Shown here in pieces: positions 42,324-51,809 of a DNA stretch of 64,000 nucleotides. How positions within the stretch are numbered: position 1 is the stretch's first letter; every line of letters begins with the position of its first letter. The notes below the pieces were generated by a model. It ran no database searches, was not told where the DNA came from, and worked only from the letters and a program-made list of their open reading frames with translations. This DNA is from HGM04593 sp045588485 (GTDB taxonomy: Bacteria; Bacteroidota; Bacteroidia; Bacteroidales; Bacteroidaceae). Where the stretch lies: the NCBI GenBank assembly GCA_045588485.1, contig JAZNEI010000039.1:1-64000 (forward strand), written 5' to 3'. Position numbers and translations under genes: made by a program.

Positions 42324-43613
42324 TTACTCCTGAGGCATAAGTTTCTCTAACTCAGCAAGCTTATCATCCATATTCAGACGATAGTAGCACTGTGAGAGAC
42401 CATTGAGCCAAAGATTCTGCTTATCGGGTGCGAGCTGACGAAGTTTCTCATAGAGAGGAAGTGCATCGCGATAGTAAGCATCGAGAATCTCCTTGTCTTT
42501 CTTCATCTTTGCCTTATCCTTAAGGTTTATAGATGTCTCGCTGTTGCTGAATTTCTGAGCCAACTGCAAGTAGCAGAGTCCAAGGTTACCAAGAGCACTC
42601 TCATAGTTGGGATCAACCTCAAGAGCCTTCTTGTACCATTCGATAGCCTCTTCTTGCTTCTCGTTCTGCTGGAGGATATAACCCTTTACGTATGTGAAGA
42701 GCGCGTTTCCGGGCTCACGTGCAATCATATCATCAGCAAACTTCATCAACTCGTCCTGCTGATTCTTGCTGTCATAGTACTGGATAAGTGACTGATAGAA
42801 ATATACGTTTGCAGGATACTTTGCTGCACACTCTTTAAGTGTAGCAAGCCATGCTGTTGTATCGCCAAGGCTTACCAATGCCTGTGACTTGAACTCATAA
42901 GCTGACTCGGCATTTGCTGAATCCTGTACAGCAAGGTCGATGTGCTTGAGTACGAGGTCGTATTTCTCGAGACGCATACCGCAGAGTGATGCATAATAAG
43001 CACCCATTCTGTTAATTTCGGCAAGCTGCTCATTGCTGTTAAGGTTGAACTCTACGAGACGAGGATGCTCGGCCGATGTGATGAATGTATCGAACAGGTT
43101 AAATGCAAGATTAAAATCTTCCTCGTTGTAGAAGTGTGCACCTCCATTGAACAACTGATTGCGGTTCTCATAGAGAATCTTCTTAATCTGCTCGGTATAC
43201 TGAGGCTTTACCTTACCCTTTTCATTGGGAGTATTATCGAGTTTGTCGCACAATGTAAGGTGCTCGAAGATATCGTAGCAATAACGATAGAGCTTATTTG
43301 CATCGAAGCTCTTATTCTCTGCACGCTTAAGATTCTCCTGATTTACAATAGCCAGCTTTGCATTTGCAAGTACATACCAAAGATAAGGTTCATTGGCAAC
43401 AAGTGCCTTGTGGTCGCCCTCAAGGGCAGGCTTGAGTGCGTTGATAGCTCCTGCGGGATCGTTAAGAATAGACTTCTCGGCATCGGCAATAAGTCCCATA
43501 AGAGCCTTTTTCTGTCTCTTCTGATTCTTTAACTCCTCCTTTGACAATCCCTGACCGAAAGCAACGGCTACGGCAAGCATCAAAGTTACTGATAACAATA
43601 ATTTCTTCATCAT
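42324..43613 (-). CDS. Exported tetratricopeptide repeat protein
   Basis: A 429-residue protein with a signal peptide (to about residue 21, AVAFGQ) and TPR-like helices; the best repeat is ALFTYVKGYILQQNEKQEEAIEWYKKALEVDPNYESALGNLGLCYLQLA (about 308-355). It follows gyrA at 40 bp on the same strand, probably co-transcribed. Likely a periplasmic protein-interaction scaffold; partner unknown. Confidence 0.85.
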   Translation of the reverse strand: MMKKLLLSVTLMLAVAVAFGQGLSKEELKNQKRQKKALMGLIADAEKSILNDPAGAINALKPALEGDHKALVANEPYLWYVLANAKLAIVNQENLKRAENKSFDANKLYRYCYDIFEHLTLCDKLDNTPNEKGKVKPQYTEQIKKILYENRNQLFNGGAHFYNEEDFNLAFNLFDTFITSAEHPRLVEFNLNSNEQLAEINRMGAYYASLCGMRLEKYDLVLKHIDLAVQDSANAESAYEFKSQALVSLGDTTAWLATLKECAAKYPANVYFYQSLIQYYDSKNQQDELMKFADDMIAREPGNALFTYVKGYILQQNEKQEEAIEWYKKALEVDPNYESALGNLGLCYLQLAQKFSNSETSINLKDKAKMKKDKEILDAYYRDALPLYEKLRQLAPDKQNLWLNGLSQCYYRLNMDDKLAELEKLMPQE

Positions 43614-43653
43614 AGTCTTAAAATTTTAATTATTAGTCAATCGTTTGTTTATT

Positions 43654-46182
43654 TTAGTTCTCGCTATTCTCGATGTCTACAACCGGTTGGTCGGCATTTG
43701 TGTTCCCTGTATTTTCGATGTTTTCTTCGACCTCCTCTTCACGTGTAACTTTGCATACCGAACCTATGCAATCGTTCTTCTTTGTGAGATTGATGATGCG
43801 GACACCTTGTGTGGCACGGCCTTGTACGGGAATCTGGTCGACACCTGTGCGGATTGTTATACCCGACTTATTTATAATCATAAGGTCGTTATCGTCGTTC
43901 ACATCCATTACAGCAACAAGCGAACCTGTCTTTTCGGTTACATTCAAGGTCTTGACACCCTTGCAACCACGACCGACTATAGGATACTCTTCGGGGTTAG
44001 AACGCTTACCGTATCCCTGCTCCGAGAGCACCAGGATACTGTGGTCGGCCTCGTCTTTAGGCAATACAATCATACCTACAATCTCGTCATTCTCGTCAAG
44101 TGCCATACCTTTTACTCCTGTTGCGGTACGTCCCATTGCACGTACGGTGCTTTCGTTGAAACGAACAGCCTTACCATTGCGGTTGGCAAGAATGATGTCA
44201 CTATTGCCATCGGTAAGTGCAACGCCTATTACACGGTCGTCATCACGTATGCTTATGGCAATGATACCGTTTGCACGCGGACGAGAATACTGCTCAAGGC
44301 TTGTCTTCTTTATTATACCCTGCTTGGTGCAGAATACGATATTATGGCTCTCGATGAAATTCTTGTCAGCAAGGGTCTTTACACGTACAAAGGCATTAAC
44401 AGCGTCATCCGACTCGATATTTAGCATATTCTGTATTGCGCGTCCCTTTGAGTTCTTGTTGCCCTCGGGAATCTCATACACCTTAAGCCAATAACACTTT
44501 CCTCGCTGTGTGAAGAAGAGCATTGTATTATGCATTGTAGCAGTGTATATATACTCGATAAAGTCGCTGTCACGTGTGTCGCTACCCTTTGAACCTACTC
44601 CGCCACGCAACTGACTGCGATACTCGGTAAGAGGTGTACGTTTAATGTAACCCATGTGCGATATGGTTATAACCATCTCGTCATCAGCATAGAAATCCTC
44701 GGGGTTGAATCCCTCAGAAGCACTATAGTCGATGCGACACTTACGATCGTCACCATATTTCTCTTTAACCTCGGCAAGCTCGTCTTTCATTACCTGCTTG
44801 CACAGCTCGTCATTCGAGAGTATCTCATTGTAATATGCAATCTTCTGCTGAAGTTCGTCATACTCGGCATGCAGTTTGTCCTGGTTGATACCGGTCAGCT
44901 GTCCCAAGCGCATCTCGACAATGGCATTTGCCTGAATCTCACTGAGCGAGAAACGCTCGATAAGAGCCAATTTTGCATCGGCCGGTGATTTTGCAGCCTT
45001 GATGAGTCGTACAACCTCGTCGATATTATCTGATGCAATGATAAGTCCCTCTATGATGTGTGCACGCTCCTGTGCTTTACGCAAATCGTATTGTGTACGA
45101 CGTATTACAACCTCATGACGATGCTCTACAAAGTTTGAGATACAGTCTTTGAGTGAAAGCAGACGTGGACGACCGTGAACAAGTGCAATACAGTTCACAC
45201 TGAACGATGTCTGAAGAGCACTCATCTTATAGAGTTTGTTCAGTATGACATTGGCATTTGAATCGCGCTTAACATCTATTACAATGCGCATTCCCGACTG
45301 GTCCGACTCGTCGTTGATATTAGATATTCCCTCTATCTTCTTTTCATTTACCATAGAGGCAATATCCTTTATAAGTTCCTCCTTATTTACATTATAAGGA
45401 ATTGCTGTAACTATTATTTTCTCGTGGGAGGCTGCCTCTTCAATCTCGGCAACTGCACGCATAATAACTCTGCCACGGCCTGTCTCGTATGCCTCGCGGA
45501 CACCGCCAAGCCCAAAGATGTCACATCCTGTGGGGAAATCGGGGGCCTTGACATACTGCATAAGGCCGTCGGTGTCAATCTCGGGATTGTCAATAAATGC
45601 TATACTTGCATCAAGAACTTCACTTAGGTTATGAGGGGGAATATTTGTAGCCATGCCCACCGCAATACCCGATGAACCATTTACCAAAAGGTTAGGTATA
45701 CGTGTAGGAAGCACCGTAGGCTCTACAAACTCATCGTTATAGTTAGGTACAAAGTCTACTGTTTCTTTCTCAAGATCCTCGGCCATCTCCTCACCAATCT
45801 TCTTCAAACGCGCCTCGGTATAACGCATAGCAGCAGGAGCATCTCCGTCAATAGAACCAAAGTTTCCCTGTCCGTCGATAAGCGGATAACGCATAATCCA
45901 ATCCTGTGCCATACGAGTCAATGCACCATAAACCGATGAATCGCCATGGGGGTGATACTTACCAAGCACATCACCAACTGTACGTGCCGATTTCTTATGC
46001 GGCTTATCGGATGTATTTCCAAGCTCCCTCATACCATACAAAATACGGCGCTGAACAGGCTTGAGTCCGTCGCGAACATCGGGCAAAGCACGTTGCACAA
46101 TAACCGACATTGAGTAGTTGATGTAAGCGGTGCTCATCTCTTCCTCAACATTGACTTTTATAATTCTGTCGTTGTCAATCAT
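43654..46182 (-). CDS. gyrA: DNA gyrase subunit A
   Basis: An 842-residue gyrase A subunit. Catalytic Tyr121 in AAMRYTEARL; quinolone-determining region KYHPHGDSSVYGALTRMAQDW, with the E. coli Ser83 equivalent kept (Ser82) and a Gly (86) where E. coli has Asp87. C-terminal beta-pinwheel blades are visible (GRAIQNMLNIESDD, ATGVKGMALDENDE, GCKGVKTLNV, QGVRIINLTKKND). The GyrA box is seen as QLRGGVGSKG, a variant of QRRGGKG. It introduces negative supercoils with GyrB, whose gene is elsewhere. A TPR gene follows. Confidence 0.98.
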   Translation of the reverse strand: MIDNDRIIKVNVEEEMSTAYINYSMSVIVQRALPDVRDGLKPVQRRILYGMRELGNTSDKPHKKSARTVGDVLGKYHPHGDSSVYGALTRMAQDWIMRYPLIDGQGNFGSIDGDAPAAMRYTEARLKKIGEEMAEDLEKETVDFVPNYNDEFVEPTVLPTRIPNLLVNGSSGIAVGMATNIPPHNLSEVLDASIAFIDNPEIDTDGLMQYVKAPDFPTGCDIFGLGGVREAYETGRGRVIMRAVAEIEEAASHEKIIVTAIPYNVNKEELIKDIASMVNEKKIEGISNINDESDQSGMRIVIDVKRDSNANVILNKLYKMSALQTSFSVNCIALVHGRPRLLSLKDCISNFVEHRHEVVIRRTQYDLRKAQERAHIIEGLIIASDNIDEVVRLIKAAKSPADAKLALIERFSLSEIQANAIVEMRLGQLTGINQDKLHAEYDELQQKIAYYNEILSNDELCKQVMKDELAEVKEKYGDDRKCRIDYSASEGFNPEDFYADDEMVITISHMGYIKRTPLTEYRSQLRGGVGSKGSDTRDSDFIEYIYTATMHNTMLFFTQRGKCYWLKVYEIPEGNKNSKGRAIQNMLNIESDDAVNAFVRVKTLADKNFIESHNIVFCTKQGIIKKTSLEQYSRPRANGIIAISIRDDDRVIGVALTDGNSDIILANRNGKAVRFNESTVRAMGRTATGVKGMALDENDEIVGMIVLPKDEADHSILVLSEQGYGKRSNPEEYPIVGRGCKGVKTLNVTEKTGSLVAVMDVNDDNDLMIINKSGITIRTGVDQIPVQGRATQGVRIINLTKKNDCIGSVCKVTREEEVEENIENTGNTNADQPVVDIENSEN

Positions 46183-46447
46183 TTAATTTACTTTATTTTT
46201 TACAATTAATTTACAATGTGTTTTTCCTATAAAACAATGTAAAATTACGCAAAAACGACGATTCTGACAAACATTTTAAGAATTATTACCATTAAATTAA
46301 GTAAAAATAGCCTTATTAGCCTCTAAAACGGCCGCTAAGAGGAGATAGCCTTAAAATCGTTCTCCGAGGATGCACAGAAAACATTTAAAATACCAAACTT
46401 ATTCACTTTTATTTGCCACGTTTTTATGGTGTTCAAAATAAAAGTCC

Positions 46448-46455
46448 TATCTTCG
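46448..46455 (+). promoter_or_regulatory. Promoter -7 element of trmD
   Basis: TATCTTCG followed by C, about 75 bp before the ATG at 46531; excludes the more distant in-frame start. Confidence 0.5.
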
Positions 46456-46530
46456 CACAGCAGAATCTCCGGCAGGTCAGATAAACTGAATATATACACA
46501 AAACTGCAATTTACAAAATTAAATTATATT

Positions 46531-47205
46531 ATGCGCGTAGATATCATTACCACATTTCCCGAGATGATGGAGAGTTTTTTCAATACCTCTATCCTCGGTC
46601 GTTCACAACGACACGGATACACCGAAATTCATTTACATAATTTACGAGATTATACAAATGACAAGCACAGACGCACCGATGATTATCCATTTGGAGGTTG
46701 CGCAGGCCTTGTTATGAAAATTGAGCCTATTGACAACTGTATATCATCGCTTAAAGCAGAAAGAGAGTACGACGAAGTCATTTACACCTCGCCCGACGGC
46801 GAAGTTTTCAATCAACCTATGGCAAACAGCCTGTCAATGGCCCAAAATCTTATATTTTTGTGTGGTCACTACAAAGGTATCGACCATAGAATTAGGGAGC
46901 ACTTGATTACTAAGGAGATAAGTATAGGTGACTATGTTTTAACGGGTGGCGAATTGGCTGTATCTGTAATATGCGATGCTATCATTCGCCTTATTCCCGG
47001 TGTTATATCAGATGAAACTTCGGCTCTTTCCGACTCATTTCAGGATAATTTGCTTGCGCCACCGGTTTACACACGCCCTGCCGAGTATAAAGGATGGAAA
47101 GTACCCGATATTTTGCTCTCGGGACATGAAGCAAAGATACGTCAATGGGAGTTTGAGCAGTCAATGGAACGCACCAAGCGCCTTCGTCCCGATCTTTTAA
47201 AATAA
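46531..47205 (+). CDS. trmD: tRNA (guanine37-N1)-methyltransferase
   Basis: A 224-residue TrmD: MRVDIITTFPEMM, RDYTNDKHRRTDDYPFGGCAGLVMK, YTSPDGEVFNQ, LCGHYKGIDHRI, ISIGDYVLTGGELA (deep trefoil knot), and YTRPAEYKGWKVPDILLSGHEAKIRQW. It methylates G37 of tRNAs to prevent frameshifting. The ATG at 46531 is used because the family begins MRVDI and the promoter lies between it and the earlier start. Monocistronic. Confidence 0.97.
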   Translation: MRVDIITTFPEMMESFFNTSILGRSQRHGYTEIHLHNLRDYTNDKHRRTDDYPFGGCAGLVMKIEPIDNCISSLKAEREYDEVIYTSPDGEVFNQPMANSLSMAQNLIFLCGHYKGIDHRIREHLITKEISIGDYVLTGGELAVSVICDAIIRLIPGVISDETSALSDSFQDNLLAPPVYTRPAEYKGWKVPDILLSGHEAKIRQWEFEQSMERTKRLRPDLLK

Positions 47206-47349
47206 ATAAAATAACTTTACACGCACAAATGTAAATTTACAAATATATCATTGTAAAATCAATATAGTAAACATAAGTAAAACAGACTATTTTCCAAATA
47301 ATTTTCAGTATATTTGTTTATTGTTTATTAGCAATTATATTATATACAA

Positions 47350-47389
47350 TTAAAAGGTTTACCCTCTTAATAGAAGGTAAACCTTTTAA
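47350..47389. terminator. Bidirectional terminator between trmD and pyrD
   Basis: A 14-bp stem (TTAAAAGGTTTACC and complement), 12-base loop, T-rich flanks on both strands. Confidence 0.92.
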
Positions 47390-47409
47390 TATTTGAAGAC
47401 TCGATAGGT

Positions 47410-48321
47410 TTATACCTCTAAAGCACCTATAAGCTCATCTATAGAATTCATCTTATGGCGTACAAGATAATCCTCGATATAATCGACAATCTCACTTGTC
47501 ACGGCAGGATTCATAAAGTTTGCAGTTCCGACCTCAATAGCCGTTGCTCCAGCAAGCAAAAACTCTATAGCGTCCTTACCCGTTGTAATACCTCCAATAC
47601 CCACAACAGGAATCTTTACAGCCTTAGCAACCTGCCACACCATCCTCAGTGCTATGGGCTTTACCGCAGGTCCACTCATTCCACCTGTTATGGTAGAGAG
47701 CAACGGACGGCGCTTCTCGGAGTCTATTGCCATACCTAACAACGTATTAATCAATGATACACTATCTGCACCTGCACCTTCCACCGCACGAGCAATTTCG
47801 GTAATGTCAGTGACATTAGGAGAGAGTTTTACAATAAGCGTCTTAGGATAGGCCTTGCGGACAGCCGATACAACTTCGGCTGCCGACTGTGGATGTACGC
47901 CAAATGCCATACCTCCCTGCTTCACGTTTGGACAAGAGATATTAAGCTCTATTCCGGGGATATTATCAAGCGCTGCCACCTTCTCGGCACACGCAACATA
48001 ATCCTCGATACAAGCACCCGAAACATTTACTATTACATTTGTATCAAGATTCTTTAATTGAGGATATATGTTTGCAGCAAAGTAGTCTACACCCTTATTC
48101 TGAAGCCCAACCGCGTTAAGCATTCCAAGAGGAGTCTCAGCACTGCGAGGATAAGGATTGCCCTCACGCGCGTTAAGGGTTGTACCCTTTACTATAAAGC
48201 CACCTAATTTATTCAAATCGACAAAATCGGCAAATTCAAGGCCATAACCGAATGTTCCCGAAGCAGTCATTACCGGGTTTTTAAGATTCAACCCACCTAT
48301 TTTTACATCTGTCTTTACCAT
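47410..48321 (-). CDS. pyrD: Dihydroorotate dehydrogenase, catalytic subunit (class 1B)
   Basis: A 303-residue FMN barrel: KNPVMTASGTFGYGLEF, GFIVKGTT, NAVGLQNKG, NVSGACIEDY, ELNISCPNVKQGGMAFG (catalytic Cys), VKLSPNV, SLINTLLGMAID, GGMSGPAVKP, GIGGITTGKDA. It oxidises dihydroorotate to orotate in pyrimidine synthesis, passing electrons through PyrK to NAD. Its start overlaps the pyrK stop by 7 bp. Confidence 0.97.
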   Translation of the reverse strand: MVKTDVKIGGLNLKNPVMTASGTFGYGLEFADFVDLNKLGGFIVKGTTLNAREGNPYPRSAETPLGMLNAVGLQNKGVDYFAANIYPQLKNLDTNVIVNVSGACIEDYVACAEKVAALDNIPGIELNISCPNVKQGGMAFGVHPQSAAEVVSAVRKAYPKTLIVKLSPNVTDITEIARAVEGAGADSVSLINTLLGMAIDSEKRRPLLSTITGGMSGPAVKPIALRMVWQVAKAVKIPVVGIGGITTGKDAIEFLLAGATAIEVGTANFMNPAVTSEIVDYIEDYLVRHKMNSIDELIGALEV

Positions 48322-49082
48322 TTTAATTCATCTATTGAAAATACAGGACCATCAGTACAAACACACTTATGCCCGCTTGTCGTATCCTCGACACAGCAGA
48401 GACAGGCACCAAGACCACATGCCATTTTATTCTCGAGTGAAGCCTCACAAGGTATTCCTTTCGCCCTGGCATACTTTGCCACAGCCATCATCATAGGCTT
48501 TGGACCACAGGTGTATATATAATCAAATTTTTCTTCGAGCATAGTATGATTGGTTACAAAACCTTTCTCTCCAAGTGTACCATCTTCGGTTGTATACTCG
48601 ACACGACCAAGTGCCTCGAACTCGTTACGACGATATAAATCCTTGGCCGAACGCGCACCTATAAGTATGGCAAAATCGCGTCCTAAGCGCTTCAACTCCT
48701 GAGCAAGACCATACAATGGTGCCGAACCTACACCTCCACCAACGAGAAGCATACGGACATTCTCATCAGAGGGTATAGTAAAACCATTACCAAGAGGAAG
48801 CAAAACATTTACCTTAGCACCCTCCTTCAGCGAAGCAAGCCAACGGGTACCGTCACCTACAACCTGCACAAGAAAACCTATCTCATTACTCTCGGCATCG
48901 AAGCTATGAATAGATATAGGACGACGAAGCATCACAGTGGGTGTTTCATCGATACGAAGCTCGGCAAACTGCCCCGGACGGCAGGCAGGCAATGGCTTAC
49001 TGTCGGTCATCACCAACAGTACACACGAAGCATTAAGTTCGTGCATCTCTTTAATAGTTAAGTCGACAAGAACTTTTTTCAT
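48315..49082 (-). CDS. pyrK: Dihydroorotate dehydrogenase electron-transfer subunit
   Basis: A 255-residue ferredoxin-reductase-type subunit: FAD-binding RPISIHSF, NAD-binding LLVGGGVGSAPLYGLAQEL, and a C-terminal 2Fe-2S site CGLGACLCCVEDT...HKCVC. It forms the PyrD2K2 complex with the overlapping pyrD. The minus-strand TAAATTTG at 49127-49134 may be its promoter -7 element. Confidence 0.95.
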   Translation of the reverse strand: MKKVLVDLTIKEMHELNASCVLLVMTDSKPLPACRPGQFAELRIDETPTVMLRRPISIHSFDAESNEIGFLVQVVGDGTRWLASLKEGAKVNVLLPLGNGFTIPSDENVRMLLVGGGVGSAPLYGLAQELKRLGRDFAILIGARSAKDLYRRNEFEALGRVEYTTEDGTLGEKGFVTNHTMLEEKFDYIYTCGPKPMMMAVAKYARAKGIPCEASLENKMACGLGACLCCVEDTTSGHKCVCTDGPVFSIDELKW

Positions 49083-49126
49083 AGAATAGCTATTTCATTT
49101 TTTGTTTTATAGCCGCTAATATAGCA

Positions 49127-49134
49127 CAAATTTA
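49127..49134 (-). promoter_or_regulatory. Possible promoter -7 element of pyrK-pyrD
   Basis: Minus-strand TAAATTTG fits TAnnTTTG; leader about 38 nt. No TTTG at -33. Confidence 0.4.
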
Positions 49135-49191
49135 TCAAGGGATTACTATTTTGGCCTGTTTTTTACACTCCACACCTATTTAATTATAAAA

Positions 49192-49218
49192 GCAGATGCC
49201 CCGAAACAAGACATCTGC
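49192..49218 (-). terminator. Terminator of the XRE regulator gene
   Basis: GCAGATG/CATCTGC with a 13-base loop; on the minus strand TTTTATAATT follows. It lies 24 bp past the stop. Confidence 0.75.
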
Positions 49219-49241
49219 ACTTCACATACTACATTATTAAG

Positions 49242-49775
49242 CTATTTTTCGGGATACAATATCTCATAGGTACCATCACTGTAAAACACCCGTATCTCTT
49301 TTATACGACGAACCTGTTCTGCTGCCACTGTTCGTTGCGTAGTAGTACGACGTTGTGACGACTGAGGAGCCTTAGTTACGGTCCCTTTCTGCTGTCGTGA
49401 ATCATCTACACGTGGCTTATCGAGCTTTGCAGCAGGCTTTACCGGCTGTTGATACATAGGAGCAGGAGACGATTGTTCCGACTCGCCATATTGCATAAAG
49501 AGATTCGCCTCTTCAACAACAGCCGGCTCTTGCGAAGACTCTTGTTGCATAGGTGATGAGAAATCGGGCTGTTTACCAACGCCCAACATCAGCCATTGAA
49601 TATCGACTTCAGGGAACACCATTGCAACTTTTTGCAACACCTCGAGGCTCGGTTTATTTCTACCACTAAGTATATGAGAGACCGAAGCCCTTGGTATACC
49701 GGTCTTTTCGGCAAACTGCGACGGTGTAAGACCGTAGCCATTCATTATAAATTCTATACGTTCACGCTCATTCAT
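49242..49775 (-). CDS. XRE-family helix-turn-helix regulator
   Basis: A 177-residue protein. Residues 1-65 are a Cro/CI-type HTH (FIMNGYGLTPSQFAEKTGIPRASVSHILSGRNKPSLEVLQKVAMVFPEV). A long low-complexity Gln/Ser/Pro linker follows (70-150), then a short conserved-looking end (RIKEIRVFYSDGTYEILYP). Cytoplasmic DNA-binding protein; targets unknown. It faces a 900-bp non-coding region rich in dyads, which may include its operators. Confidence 0.88.
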   Translation of the reverse strand: MNERERIEFIMNGYGLTPSQFAEKTGIPRASVSHILSGRNKPSLEVLQKVAMVFPEVDIQWLMLGVGKQPDFSSPMQQESSQEPAVVEEANLFMQYGESEQSSPAPMYQQPVKPAAKLDKPRVDDSRQQKGTVTKAPQSSQRRTTTQRTVAAEQVRRIKEIRVFYSDGTYEILYPEK

Positions 49776-49824
49776 ATTTTATGCATTTATAAACTTATTA
49801 CAAATGTTTACCCAAGATATTGCA

Positions 49825-49832
49825 CAAATGTA
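49825..49832 (-). promoter_or_regulatory. Promoter -7 element of the XRE regulator gene
   Basis: Minus-strand TACATTTG, exact TAnnTTTG, with a TTG about 20 bp upstream. Leader about 43 nt. Confidence 0.55.
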
Positions 49833-49859
49833 GCCAATATTTTTTACATACACAACAAA

Positions 49860-50625
49860 GAAAAGAAATATAAAATTCGCAAATAAGAATGCGCAAATCT
49901 TTCAATACAAAAGTAAACACACTTTTGTAAATAGGGAAGAGCAAAGTAGACGTATAAACTAACTGAGAATACTTACTATGTATAGAAAAAAGGCTTTACA
50001 TATAATTTAATTCAACATATTTGCGCTAAAATATTGATATACGGCATTATACGACATAAAACATACCTGTTTTAAGCGAAATATACATAAAATCAGCAAA
50101 AAGGAGGCATTTGTGTTAAAGTAAAACAACCTATAAATAATCTTAATTAATTGATTTACAATGTATAAATATCATACAATACACATTGTATACTTTTTGC
50201 ATACAGAAAATGAGCGACCTCAACCCGCAATTAACAACAATTAACATTTACAAAAAGCAAACAAGGAAATACATTTCTACCTTCTCTATATAATTTACAT
50301 TTACACTATACACAATTAATATATAATAAATCAACGATGCAGGCAAAGTAAACAATATAATATAGAGACAAGAAAGAAATATTACATTTGTAAATCTGTA
50401 AAATATGTATAATTTATTATTTATGATATTGAATAGAAATTTTTCAATCAGATTATTAATAGAAAATGCGCCTAAAGTCGAAAAATCAGGAAAATTCGAC
50501 TAATCTACAAAAGTAAACAGCAATATTAAAATCTCGAGAGTTATAAAATGAGATAATCACCTATAATACAAATACTTACGCCCTATTTTCATATCACAGA
50601 TTTTTCTCAAAATAGAAAAATTAGA
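49860..50625. other. Long AT-rich intergenic region with dyads and short repeats
   Basis: About 770 bp without a coding frame. It contains AAAGTAAACA three times (near 49910, 50346 and 50509; TACAAAAGTAAACA twice), the dyad ATACAAT-ACAC-ATTGTAT (50174-50191), the dyad ACAAAAGT-6-ACTTTTGT near 49908-49928, the hairpin AGTCGAA/TTCGACT (50476-50501), and several TTTACA/TGTAAA elements. The role could be regulatory or replication-related; no DnaA-box cluster was recognised. Confidence 0.5.
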
Positions 50626-50630
50626 AGAAA

Positions 50631-50657
50631 TCCCTCACTTCACACCGAAATGAGGGA
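50631..50657 (-). terminator. Terminator of holA
   Basis: TCCCTCA/TGAGGGA with a 13-base loop, followed on the minus strand by TTTCTTCTAATTTTT. Confidence 0.7.
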
Positions 50658-50678
50658 TAAAAAAGCATTAAAGTCTGA

Positions 50679-51686
50679 TTAATGCATAATTTTATAAAGC
50701 AGTTCTCGCATAATCTCTCCGTCGGGGACAGTTGCACCTTCGGCACCTTTTGTTTGCGCATCGGCTAGACGAATGAGATGAAGAATCTCCATTACATGAA
50801 GCGCCCTGTAATTTCTCATCGCCTTAACATAGTCGGCAACGCCCCATTTTAGACCAAGAAAATCACCTACACCATGCTCACTCTTATCGGGAGCATAATA
50901 TGCCATCATCAGATTTGAAAAGAAACTGAATAAAAGTGCCAATGTCATCTGTATCGGGTTCTTTTTGGGATTCTGAGCAAAATAATTGATAATTCGATTG
51001 GCCTTATATATGTCTTTATTTATAATTGCATTCTGTAGCTCGAAATTATTGAATTCTTTGCTGATCCCGATATTCTCTTCTACCACTTCGGGACTTATGA
51101 GCTTGTTTTCATTTGTTAATACAATAGTAAGCTTATCAATCTCACTTGCCATACGTATAAGATCTACTCCAACCGACTCGGCAAGCATCATAACTGCCTT
51201 ACCATCAATGGCAAGCCCCTTTTCACGTACGTAACCGGTGATGAATGCAGGAAGTTTGTCCTCACGAATTTTCTTTGAATCGAGAACTACACCAAGTTTG
51301 TCAAGTTCGGATGCTACTTTTTTACGTTTATCCAACGAGCCATTCTTATGTGCAAATACCAAGATTGTTGACAGCTGAGGTGTTCGCACATAATTCACAA
51401 GAGCATCAATGTTTTTCAACATTTGCGCCTCTTTGACAATGACGACCTGATGTTCGGCCATCATAGGATAACGTCGTGCTGCCGATATTATAGTCTCAAT
51501 ATCGGTATCCATTCCATAGAAGACAGTGAGGTTGAATTCCTTCTCAATATCGGTAAGTACATCATTAGCAATATAATCGGTTATACGATCGGTATAAAAG
51601 CCCTCTTCGCCCATAAGATAATAAACCGGATGATAGACACCCGACTTAAGTTCAGAAAGAATTGATTCGTATGTATATTTTGCCAT
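50679..51686 (-). CDS. holA: DNA polymerase III delta subunit
   Basis: A 335-residue HolA: YTYESILSELKSGVYHPVYYLMGEEGFYTDRITDYI at the N-terminus, PMMAEHQVVIVKEAQ, LVFAHKNGSLDKRKK, AFITGYVREKGLAIDGKAVMMLAESVGVDLIRMASEIDKL, and a helical C-terminal collar domain. It opens the sliding clamp within the clamp loader. A canonical promoter lies upstream, divergent from the HsdR-N gene. Confidence 0.94.
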   Translation of the reverse strand: MAKYTYESILSELKSGVYHPVYYLMGEEGFYTDRITDYIANDVLTDIEKEFNLTVFYGMDTDIETIISAARRYPMMAEHQVVIVKEAQMLKNIDALVNYVRTPQLSTILVFAHKNGSLDKRKKVASELDKLGVVLDSKKIREDKLPAFITGYVREKGLAIDGKAVMMLAESVGVDLIRMASEIDKLTIVLTNENKLISPEVVEENIGISKEFNNFELQNAIINKDIYKANRIINYFAQNPKKNPIQMTLALLFSFFSNLMMAYYAPDKSEHGVGDFLGLKWGVADYVKAMRNYRALHVMEILHLIRLADAQTKGAEGATVPDGEIMRELLYKIMH

Positions 51687-51711
51687 TTTTAAACTTTTTT
51701 CGTTATCTTTG
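51679..51711 (+). promoter_or_regulatory. Promoter of the HsdR-N domain gene
   Basis: TTTG (51679-51682), 21 bp, TATCTTTG (51704-51711), followed by GCGC. It overlaps the 5' end of holA. Leader about 90 nt, including a bulged hairpin TTTGCACTAT.../...ATAGTGCAAA (51748-51782). Confidence 0.6.
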
Positions 51712-51766
51712 CGCTAAAGTGCGAAAATAGAGACTCATCTCGCTCATTTGCACTATTTGCGTGTCG

Positions 51767-51797
51767 CAAAGATAGTGCAAAAAATGCATAAAACAAA
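51767..51797 (-). promoter_or_regulatory. Canonical promoter of holA
   Basis: Minus strand: TTTG (51797-51794), 19 bp, TATCTTTG (51774-51767), exact consensus. The leader is about 75 nt. Confidence 0.8.
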
Positions 51798-51809
51798 TAA
51801 CATAAAACA

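Noticed and set aside
49860..50625. Chromosome origin with DnaA boxes
   Set aside because: No cluster of TTATNCACA was seen; only loose matches such as CTATACACAA.
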